A stretch of DNA of 8,395 nucleotides from Gammaproteobacteria bacterium (GTDB lineage: Bacteria; Pseudomonadota; Gammaproteobacteria; GCA-001735895). Position numbers and translations under genes: made by a program. Below the pieces are notes generated by a model. That model did not search any database, was not told where the DNA came from, and saw nothing but the letters and a program-made list of their open reading frames with translations. The stretch covers positions 1-8,395 of the forward strand of contig JANTFY010000094.1 of NCBI GenBank assembly GCA_024763185.1, read 5' to 3'. Positions within the stretch are counted from its first letter, which is position 1; the number at the start of each line of letters is the position of its first letter. Below are positions 1 through 5,663 of the stretch, piece after piece.

Positions 1-411
1 AGGCTCCACGGTTGGCATCCATAACCCTTTGATCGAGATACCTGACTAAGATGGAGCTGAATTCTGACAGCGCCATTTCAAAGCCAGATTGACACTAAGT
101 GGAACAAAATAATAAAGGCCCGATTGAATTTCAAATATAAGCTACAAATATTGTGGTTTTAGAACACTTTTATGCCCGATGTATCTATTTGGTGCATACC
201 TGCTTAACTTTTCATACCCCACTTCATCTTCGAACCCACCTGACCCTCCATGCTGCCGATCCAGTGTAAGATTCATAGTGGACAGGTGCTCACCTATGTT
301 ATCCGGTAATGTGTTGGGTAAGCGCAAGTCAAGGGGGGATAAAACTGCAGGGTAAACTATAGAACCGAACGAATTACACCCGCTCAAGTCCAAATTTCTC
401 ATTGCCGGAGC
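1..411. other. AT-rich left flank without a supported gene
   Basis: No protein or RNA that I recognise is encoded here. The stretch is more AT-rich than the neighbouring operon. On the minus strand there is an 86-codon open frame (142-402), listed separately. A second minus-strand frame opens at an ATG at 74-76 and runs off the left edge after 25 codons without a good ribosome binding site. Around 64-105 there are two TGACA-containing segments (65-69 and 90-94), the second followed by a TAAGTGG sequence. They loosely recall the terminal repeats of IS21-family elements, but no transposase is visible. No terminator hairpin with a T run is visible behind the regulator gene that ends at 412. Confidence 0.5.
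142..402 (-). CDS. Hypothetical 86-aa open frame behind the regulator, doubtful
   Basis: I do not recognise this frame. It starts at an ATG nine bases after the stop codon of the RpiR regulator and in the same frame, so it could be an open extension past that stop rather than a gene. The product would be 86 residues, soluble and of mixed composition, with a Gly-rich patch near residues 52-56 and several Tyr and Arg residues near the end. I see no signal peptide, membrane segment or known motif. The spacer before the ATG is GCTCCGGCA, which is not a clear ribosome binding site. The regulator itself has a normal length and ending, so this is not its missing tail. It may be chance or a decayed gene. 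Confidence 0.15.
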   Translation of the reverse strand: MRNLDLSGCNSFGSIVYPAVLSPLDLRLPNTLPDNIGEHLSTMNLTLDRQHGGSGGFEDEVGYEKLSRYAPNRYIGHKSVLKPQYL

Positions 412-1266
412 TTAAAAGTCAGCCAGTTCTTCATGCAGTTCTTCAATTTGCTTGAAGCGCTCACGACTGTTTTTACCGCTTTGGTTAAACATGCTGGAGG
501 TCAACAAATGCAGCAATGAAATCGCCGCCGGATAACTATCAAATATTCCGGTACCGGAAACCTCTGCGGTTAACACCCAGGTTGCATAATTTATACTGGC
601 CCCCACCTTTGGCTCGGTCAGATAGAGGATACGCACATCGCGTTGACGCAACGACTTAAGTACTTGCAGGAAACGTTGTGTACGTCGGCGAAAACCTACC
701 GTGATCACCACGTCGTTTTTTCCGATATCGACTATTTGCTCGGCAAGAGTTGCCGATTCAGTCACCAGTGAATGGACTTTGTCCCTGACCTGCAACATCT
801 GCCAGCGTGCATAATCAGCAAGAATATAGCTGTTGCGAAAACCCAATACCCAGACTTGTTCGGCTCGAAGCAGGTTTGCTGCAATGGACTCCAGGTAGGC
901 GATGTCGAGCACTTCAAAAGTCTTTGACAAATTCTCGATCTCCACTTCCATCTGCTTCCTCAGGCTGGAATCCGCCAACTGCAACTCGGGGCGTTGCGAC
1001 AGCAGGTAAAGCGGTGACCCAAGGTTATATTGCTCTCTCGCCAGGTGACGCGCCTGTTCAAAGTTCTCGTAGCCCAGGCTACGGAAAAATCGTGTGGTAG
1101 CAGCCTTGGAAACACCCGCCCGCTGGGCAAGTTCAGTTGCCGAATAACTTGCAATATCGCCCGGAAACTCAAGCAGTAAATCCGCGACCTTGCGCTCACT
1201 CGGCGTCAAGTTGATGTATCGGTTACGAATGCGCGTAACCACGCTCTCTTGTCTTGATTCGGCCAT
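412..1266 (-). CDS. RpiR/MurR-family transcriptional regulator (HTH plus SIS domain)
   Basis: This is a DNA-binding regulator of 284 residues, the usual RpiR length. The N-terminal helix-turn-helix covers about residues 15-75, and the recognition part includes ATELAQRAGVSKAATTRFF (43-61). A SIS domain follows at about 120-260. Most RpiR proteins bind a phosphosugar through Ser/Thr-rich SIS loops. Here those loops read LGFRNSYILADY (141-152) and VGFRRRTQRF (190-199), so an Arg-rich pocket for a non-sugar, perhaps carboxylate, ligand is likely (inference). The ATG at 1264-1266 has a weak AGG nine bases upstream. The gene is divergent from the TRAP operon, and the region between them carries a perfect inverted repeat, so control of that operon and of itself is expected. 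RpiR regulators of ureide catabolism are known, for example HpxU in Klebsiella. Family certain, ligand unknown. Confidence 0.93.
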   Translation of the reverse strand: MAESRQESVVTRIRNRYINLTPSERKVADLLLEFPGDIASYSATELAQRAGVSKAATTRFFRSLGYENFEQARHLAREQYNLGSPLYLLSQRPELQLADSSLRKQMEVEIENLSKTFEVLDIAYLESIAANLLRAEQVWVLGFRNSYILADYARWQMLQVRDKVHSLVTESATLAEQIVDIGKNDVVITVGFRRRTQRFLQVLKSLRQRDVRILYLTEPKVGASINYATWVLTAEVSGTGIFDSYPAAISLLHLLTSSMFNQSGKNSRERFKQIEELHEELADF

Positions 1267-1286
1267 CTATTTTCGCCTGGGATATG

Positions 1287-1316
1287 TTTATATGCACAAC
1301 TTAAGTGCGCAAGAAA
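1287..1316 (-). promoter_or_regulatory. Possible promoter of the RpiR regulator gene
   Basis: Read on the minus strand, a TATAAA at 1292-1287 lies 18 bases downstream of TTTCTT at 1316-1311. This could be a sigma-70 type -10 and a weak -35. An alternative -35, TTGCGC at 1312-1307, is closer to consensus but the spacing of 14 is too short. The weak palindrome at 1293-1311 falls in the spacer, which would suit self-repression. Prediction by eye only. Confidence 0.3.
1293..1311. promoter_or_regulatory. Imperfect palindrome, possible second operator
   Basis: TGCACAACTTAAGTGCGCA is a 19-base imperfect palindrome with matching outer TGC/GCA arms and a perfect central ACTTAAGT (1299-1306). Its centre is about 33 bases, roughly three helical turns, from the centre of the stronger repeat at 1321-1349. 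It lies between the predicted -35 and -10 of the regulator gene. It could bind the regulator or another protein, or be chance. Confidence 0.3.
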
Positions 1317-1320
1317 TTAT

Positions 1321-1349
1321 TGTTTCATAAAAATAGATTTTATGAAACA
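1321..1349. promoter_or_regulatory. Perfect 12-bp inverted repeat, likely RpiR operator
   Basis: The arms TGTTTCATAAAA (1321-1332) and TTTTATGAAACA (1338-1349) are exact reverse complements separated by five bases (ATAGA). The repeat lies in the 123-base region between the divergent regulator and transporter genes, about 40 bases before the dctQ start. An RNA hairpin ending transcription is unlikely because no gene ends here and no T run follows. Dimeric regulators with an RpiR-type HTH commonly bind such symmetric AT-rich sites next to their own gene. That the neighbouring RpiR protein binds it is inference. Confidence 0.7.
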
Positions 1350-1374
1350 CTTGTAACATAAAATTGGCATCACC

Positions 1375-1379
1375 AAGGA
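1375..1379 (+). promoter_or_regulatory. Ribosome binding site of dctQ
   Basis: AAGGA ends ten bases before the ATG at 1390 and supports that start. Upstream, TAAAAT at 1359-1364 could be a -10 element just downstream of the inverted repeat, but no good -35 goes with it. Confidence 0.6.
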
Positions 1380-1389
1380 TTGACCAACA

Positions 1390-1929
1390 ATGAATCCGTC
1401 AGAATCAAGATTCCAACAGATAGCTGGCATAGCTGCAATGATCAGCCACCACCTGGCGCGCGCCACTGAAATTGTTGTCATCATCTTACTTGTGCTGCTG
1501 GTACTCGATGTCTGGCTAGGCATCATGGTGCGTTATTTTATAGACCTACCCCTGACGTTTACCGAGGAGGCGGCTCGCTACCTGATGATCTGGATGGCGT
1601 TGTTGGCCGTTTCAATCGGTATTTCACGGCGCGCGCACATCGGCGTGCTGTTTCTGTTTGACCGTACCTCAGGCATTAGCCGTCACGTACTCATGGGCTT
1701 GATCGATCTACTGGGCATCGTGTTCTTCCTTTTCCTGTTCTATTACGGCGTTGGCTTCACGGTTGATGGTGGCCGACGTTTGACAATGATTTACGACATT
1801 CCCAAATCGGTCCCCTTCGCCGCTGTACCGGTTTCTGCTTTGCTTGCAGCGATTCAGTTAGTGCTGGTTTCACTGCGTGACCAGAAGGCTTTAATACCCG
1901 AGCCTGATCGGGAGACCGCTGACCTATGA
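1390..1929 (+). CDS. dctQ: TRAP transporter small permease (DctQ family)
   Basis: This is the small membrane subunit of a tripartite ATP-independent periplasmic transporter, which drives uptake with the sodium or proton gradient. The 179-residue protein has four hydrophobic segments at about 27-48, 62-80, 98-125 and 142-162. The family signature after the first segment is present: RYF, then FTEEAARYLMIWMALL (57-72), followed by GISRRAHIGV (77-86). The start is supported by AAGGA upstream. Its stop overlaps the start of the large permease gene in an ATGA (1926-1929), which indicates translational coupling. It should form the membrane complex with the next gene product. Substrate specificity cannot be read from this subunit. 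Confidence 0.93.
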   Translation: MNPSESRFQQIAGIAAMISHHLARATEIVVIILLVLLVLDVWLGIMVRYFIDLPLTFTEEAARYLMIWMALLAVSIGISRRAHIGVLFLFDRTSGISRHVLMGLIDLLGIVFFLFLFYYGVGFTVDGGRRLTMIYDIPKSVPFAAVPVSALLAAIQLVLVSLRDQKALIPEPDRETADL

Positions 1930-3206
1930 TCTGGGTGGCTCTTGTTTTCTTTGGATTGATGTTGATTGGAGTACCTGTCGGCTACGTTCTCGGCATTGCC
2001 GGTATCATTGGCATCTTGCAAATCGGTGGAGAACAGTTCCTGTCGATGGCACCAAAACGTTTCTTCGCCGGCCTCGATCTGTTTCCTTTCCTGGCAATGC
2101 CATTCTTCATATTCGCCGGTGAGATCATGAATCGTTCCGGCATTACCCACAAACTGGTCGGGTTCGCCGATGCCCTGGTAGGCTACCTGCGCGGCGGCAT
2201 GGCCCATTCCAACATGCTGGCCTCCGTGCTGTTTGCCGGCTTGAGTGGCGCAGCCACCGCCGATGCCGCCGCATTCGGCAACACCCTGGTACCGGCTATG
2301 GTCAAAAAAGGCTATACACGACCCTTTGCCTGTGCAGTCACCGCCGCCGGTTCGATTATTGGCCCGACGATTCCCCCTTCCTCGCTGATGGTGGTGTACG
2401 GTTCGTTAATGGGTGTCTCGATTGCCGGGCTGTTCGCTGCCGGCATCTTGCCCGGTTTACTGATTTGCCTGGCCTGCATGGCAGTTATCGCTGCGTTTGG
2501 ACGTCGCTGGAACCTGCCTAAATCCGATAAAAGCCCTAGCCTGCGTCGTATTTTCTTCTCTTTTCGCGAGAGCATTCTGGCTCTGGTGATGCCGGTACTG
2601 ATCCTCGGTTTCATTCTAGGCGGTGTAACCACTCCCACCGAGGCAGCATCTATCGCCGTTGCCTATGCATTGATCCTCGGTGGGGTGGTTTACCGTACCC
2701 TGAGCTGGAGCGATCTCTACGAAATGCTCGCTCGCACCGCGTTGATCACCGGCGTGGTCTTCCTGATTATTGCCTCGGCTTCCATCCTTGGCTGGTGGAT
2801 GACCTTCGAACAAATTCCACAGGCCATTGCTTCAGGGTTTCTGTCCATTTCGGAAAGTCCAGCTGCAATCATCGGCATGATCCTGTTACTGCTGCTCGGC
2901 ATAGGACTGTTCATGGATATCAATGCCGCACTGATCATCCTGGCGCCGGTACTGGCTCCACTGACCTTGTCGATCGGCATGGATCCCGTACATGCCGGGG
3001 TCATGATCGTACTGGCACTCAACATTTCGCTAATGACGCCTCCCGTGGGAGCATGCCTTTTCGTACTGGCTTCCGTGACAGGAGAACGCGTCGAAGCCAT
3101 TACAAAATCTCTCTGGCCCTTTTTAATTGTTGAGGTACTTGTACTGATCCTGATTGCATTCTGGGCCGACATGACTTTATGGGTTCCACAACTTCTGGGA
3201 TTGTAG
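1926..3206 (+). CDS. dctM: TRAP transporter large permease (DctM family)
   Basis: This is the large membrane subunit that forms the transport path. It has 426 residues, the normal family length, and is hydrophobic throughout, with about a dozen membrane segments. Conserved DctM motifs occur in order: PFLAMPFFIFAGEIMNRSGI (54-73), a glycine/alanine-rich stretch with SGAATADAAAFG (107-118), GPTIPPS (146-152), GGVTTPTEAAS (232-242) and MTPPVG (370-375). The paired PPS and PPVG loops belong to the two inverted structural repeats. GGGAG at 1910-1914 lies 11 bases before the ATG, and the start overlaps the dctQ stop by four bases. It is intact with no sign of decay. It works with the small permease and the binding protein encoded next. 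Confidence 0.95.
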   Translation: MIWVALVFFGLMLIGVPVGYVLGIAGIIGILQIGGEQFLSMAPKRFFAGLDLFPFLAMPFFIFAGEIMNRSGITHKLVGFADALVGYLRGGMAHSNMLASVLFAGLSGAATADAAAFGNTLVPAMVKKGYTRPFACAVTAAGSIIGPTIPPSSLMVVYGSLMGVSIAGLFAAGILPGLLICLACMAVIAAFGRRWNLPKSDKSPSLRRIFFSFRESILALVMPVLILGFILGGVTTPTEAASIAVAYALILGGVVYRTLSWSDLYEMLARTALITGVVFLIIASASILGWWMTFEQIPQAIASGFLSISESPAAIIGMILLLLLGIGLFMDINAALIILAPVLAPLTLSIGMDPVHAGVMIVLALNISLMTPPVGACLFVLASVTGERVEAITKSLWPFLIVEVLVLILIAFWADMTLWVPQLLGL

Positions 3207-3273
3207 GCCCCACTTATAACAACATGATTTTTCCCAGTCACTTTCCATTCACTCTAACCTTAGGTAATCAACT

Positions 3274-4317
3274 ATGAAGACATTCAACATTATCAAAACA
3301 ACATTGCTGGCCAGTGCCCTGGTGCTGGGCCTGGGTGCCACATCGGCCCATGCTCAGAAAACCATAAAGATTTCACATCTGAACCCTGGCGATCCATTCA
3401 ACAACAACTCCGGTGCCATGACTTCCGTGTTCAAGTCGCTGGTTGAGGCTGGCACCAATGGATCGGTCAAGGTACAGATTTTTTCTGACGGACAATTGGG
3501 CAAGGACAATGAAGTCATTGAGCAAACCCGTACCGGGGTCATCCAGTCAAATATTTCCTCTTCCGGTGGGGTTGCACAGCACTATCCATTGATCGGCGTG
3601 TTCGATCTACCGTTTGCATTCCCCAACATATCTGTAGTTCATGATGTTATGGATAAGGACAGCGGCTTTGGTAAAAAACTGGTGGCGGATATCGAAGCCA
3701 AAACGGGCCTCAAGGTGCTCGGCCTGCTCGATAGCGGTGGCTACTTTGCGATTACCAACTCCAAAAAGCCAGTCAAGTCTCTGGCGGATATGGATGGCCT
3801 GCGCATTCGCACCATGACCCTGCCCACTCACGAAGCCATTATCAGCTCGCTGGGTGGTAAACCCACACCGCTGCCATGGCCTGAGGTCTATACCGCCTTG
3901 CAAACCGGCGTTGCGGATGGCCAGATGAACCCGGTTCCAATCATTGCCTTCGCCAAGTTTGACGAGGTACAGAAATACCTGACCCTGACACAGCACATCA
4001 TCACGCCCTATGTCTGGTTCATGAACATGGATTTCTACAACAGCCTGACCGATGACGAAAAGTACGTGGTTGACTACGCGGCCAAAGCCGCCGTCGTTGC
4101 CGGACGTGGCATTTCACGAATCATCGAAGCCTCCGAGCGCGGACTGCCGTACCTGTCCTCAAAAATGGAAGTCAACAGTATCCCCGCTTCTGAAATGAAG
4201 AAATTTGCCTCGGTTTCTCAACCCGCGGTGAAAAAGCTGATTAGTGAAAAGTTTGGCGCCGACGGTGTGAGCATGCTCGAAGCCATGCAGAATTCCATTG
4301 CTGACGCCTCAAAATAG
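3274..4317 (+). CDS. dctP: TRAP transporter periplasmic substrate-binding protein (DctP family)
   Basis: This is the periplasmic receptor that captures the substrate for the DctQM membrane complex. It has 347 residues. An N-terminal signal peptide has a basic start, a Leu/Ala core and a likely cut after AHA at residue 27. The mature domain starts with the typical TIKISHLNPGDPFN segment. The substrate-clamping region is present: GLRIRTMTLPTHEAIISSLG (175-194), where R179 matches the arginine that binds the substrate carboxylate in this family, then LPWPEVYTALQTGVADGQMN (200-219), where N219 matches a conserved Asn. So the ligand should carry a carboxylate (family knowledge). The gene follows dctM after 67 bases with only a weak AGG (3262-3264) before the ATG. 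A stem-loop region follows it, a usual arrangement for strongly expressed binding proteins. Confidence 0.94.
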   Translation: MKTFNIIKTTLLASALVLGLGATSAHAQKTIKISHLNPGDPFNNNSGAMTSVFKSLVEAGTNGSVKVQIFSDGQLGKDNEVIEQTRTGVIQSNISSSGGVAQHYPLIGVFDLPFAFPNISVVHDVMDKDSGFGKKLVADIEAKTGLKVLGLLDSGGYFAITNSKKPVKSLADMDGLRIRTMTLPTHEAIISSLGGKPTPLPWPEVYTALQTGVADGQMNPVPIIAFAKFDEVQKYLTLTQHIITPYVWFMNMDFYNSLTDDEKYVVDYAAKAAVVAGRGISRIIEASERGLPYLSSKMEVNSIPASEMKKFASVSQPAVKKLISEKFGADGVSMLEAMQNSIADASK

Positions 4318-4322
4318 CGACC

Positions 4323-4395
4323 TTGCCGGGTTGCCGGTCTATGTGACCGGTGCCTGGCACCTTCAGTTGTCTGTCGCCTGTTTGCCCGACACAAC
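4323..4395 (+). other. Stem-loop cluster between dctP and the lyase gene
   Basis: CCGGTC (4334-4339) and GACCGG (4345-4350) can form a six-pair hairpin with a five-base loop. It overlaps the perfect palindrome GGTGCCTGGCACC (4349-4361) and follows a tandem TTGCCGG (4323-4329 and 4331-4337), so alternative foldings compete. A second hairpin pairs GTTG (4366-4369) and TGTCG (4372-4376) with CGACA (4387-4391) and CAAC (4392-4395), with a two-base bulge. No T run follows either one, so they are not classical terminators. They more likely protect or process the transporter mRNA and reduce read-through into the enzyme genes (inference). Confidence 0.45.
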
Positions 4396-4414
4396 AGTTG
4401 GTTTATCCTGATCG

Positions 4415-4420
4415 TATAAA
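4415..4420 (+). promoter_or_regulatory. Possible -10 element before the lyase gene
   Basis: TATAAA at 4415-4420, followed by AT, lies 20 bases before the ATG at 4440. A -35 at the right distance would fall on CAACAG (4392-4397), which is poor. An alternative -10, TATCTT at 4426-4431, would place the RNA start at or next to the ATG. A separate promoter for the enzyme genes is possible but weakly supported. Confidence 0.25.
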
Positions 4421-4439
4421 ATCACTATCTTAACTTTAA

Positions 4440-5663
4440 ATGACCGCATTGCTTCCCCATTATCCGGTTCAACTGACCCTTAACGCTGCCCTTGACTCAC
4501 CGGCAGCCTATCCCGAATTTCTAAGTCAGTATTTCTGCCCGGAAGAATTTGCCAATGCCCGCGAGGTAATCTCGCGATGGCCCGGTTACCAGGTCTCTCC
4601 CCTGGTTGCTTTGCCCGGTCTCGCATCTGCTGCGGGCATTAAGACATTGCATTACAAGGATGAAAGTCAACGTTTTGGACTGGCAAGTTTCAAACCCTTG
4701 GGTGGTGCTTATGCCGTCACCCGCTTAATGACGCGTATCATCAAACAGCGCACCAGTGAACCGGTTGATGCAGGTAAATTGCTCGGAGGTGGCTATGCCA
4801 GTCTTATCCGGGATATTACCGTAACCGCGGCTACGGATGGCAACCACGGACGTTCGGTGGCCTGGGGGGCACAACGATGTGGTTGCCAGAGTGTGATCTA
4901 TATTCATCAGCATGTGTCACCACAGCGCGAGCAGGCAATTCGCGACCTGGGCGCGCAGGTGATTCGGATTAAGGGTCACTACGATGATTCGGTACGCGTG
5001 GCCTATCAAAGCGCGCAGGCTCCTGACTGGTACATCATCCAGGACACCACAGACGGCACGGAAACCGAGACCACGCTGGATGTGATGCGCGGGTATACAT
5101 TGCTGGCGGATGAGGCCATCCAACAAATGTCCGAACCGCCCACCCATCTATTCTTGCAGGCCGGGGTCGGCGGTATGGCAGCCGCGGTACTGGCCCGCTA
5201 TTGGTACGAACTCGGCGAACAGCGCCCCGTGACTATTTTGTGCGAACCCCGTACCGCTGCCTGCTGTTACCTGAGCCTGCAAGCAGGACGGCCGGTGGTT
5301 GCCCCAGGGTCGCTGGAAACCATGATGGCCGGATTGGCCTGCGGAGAAGTTTCCAGCCTGGCCTGGGACGTGCTGGAAACCGGTGCCAACGCTGCCGTCA
5401 TGCTCGACGATGACTCTGTCCCGAATTGCATGAAAATGATGGCAGACAGTCCATTTGGTGATCCGCATCTGGTCGCTGGTGAATCAGCCGTGGCCGGGGT
5501 GATCGGGTTGATTGGACTCGCACAAAATGAGCAGGCGCGTAAACAGCTTTGTCTCGATCACAACAGTCGGGTACTGGTTTTCGGTACAGAAGGTGCGACC
5601 GATCCCGAGTTATATCTCCAGATTGTTGGCAAAACCGCCGCGGAGGTCTTACAGAGTGACTGA
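4440..5663 (+). CDS. dpaL: Diaminopropionate ammonia-lyase-like PLP enzyme
   Basis: This fold-type II PLP enzyme, related to E. coli YgeX, is expected to split 2,3-diaminopropionate or a close analogue into pyruvate and two ammonia. At 407 residues it is close to YgeX (398). RFGLASFKPLGGAYA (78-92) holds the PLP lysine, K85. TDGNHGR (132-138) includes D133, which matches catalytic D120 of YgeX. QDT (201-203) includes D202, which matches D189. QAGVGGMA (240-247) is the phosphate loop, followed by MMAGLACGE (295-303), GDPHLVAGES (340-349) and GTEGATD (382-388). The WEGY..IP stretch that follows QDT in YgeX is replaced by TDGTETETTLD, so the substrate may differ. A TAA sits directly before the ATG, which fixes the earliest possible start, yet no ribosome binding site is visible. 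The end overlaps the next gene by eight bases. Confidence 0.85.
   Translation: MTALLPHYPVQLTLNAALDSPAAYPEFLSQYFCPEEFANAREVISRWPGYQVSPLVALPGLASAAGIKTLHYKDESQRFGLASFKPLGGAYAVTRLMTRIIKQRTSEPVDAGKLLGGGYASLIRDITVTAATDGNHGRSVAWGAQRCGCQSVIYIHQHVSPQREQAIRDLGAQVIRIKGHYDDSVRVAYQSAQAPDWYIIQDTTDGTETETTLDVMRGYTLLADEAIQQMSEPPTHLFLQAGVGGMAAAVLARYWYELGEQRPVTILCEPRTAACCYLSLQAGRPVVAPGSLETMMAGLACGEVSSLAWDVLETGANAAVMLDDDSVPNCMKMMADSPFGDPHLVAGESAVAGVIGLIGLAQNEQARKQLCLDHNSRVLVFGTEGATDPELYLQIVGKTAAEVLQSD
5642..5646 (+). promoter_or_regulatory. Ribosome binding site that fixes the GTG start at 5656
   Basis: GGAGG lies nine bases before the GTG at 5656-5658, the best such site in the window. It supports the GTG over the in-frame ATG at 5512, which would add 48 residues lying wholly inside the preceding lyase gene and not resembling the family. 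Confidence 0.8.

Noticed and set aside
807..1100. 97-codon plus-strand frame opposite the regulator
   Set aside because: Runs antisense to the HTH and SIS coding region and has a low-complexity Arg/Ser/Pro composition.
2717..3241. 174-codon minus-strand frame opposite dctM
   Set aside because: Ser/Thr/Met-rich shadow of a strongly conserved membrane protein gene, with no recognisable motif.
3607..3996. 129-codon minus-strand frame opposite dctP
   Set aside because: Shadow frame; the plus strand carries the conserved binding-protein motifs.
5512..5655. N-terminal extension of the M20 hydrolase from the ATG at 5512
   Set aside because: It lies entirely within the lyase gene, does not look like the family's N terminus, and the GTG at 5656 has an excellent GGAGG and gives the normal family length.
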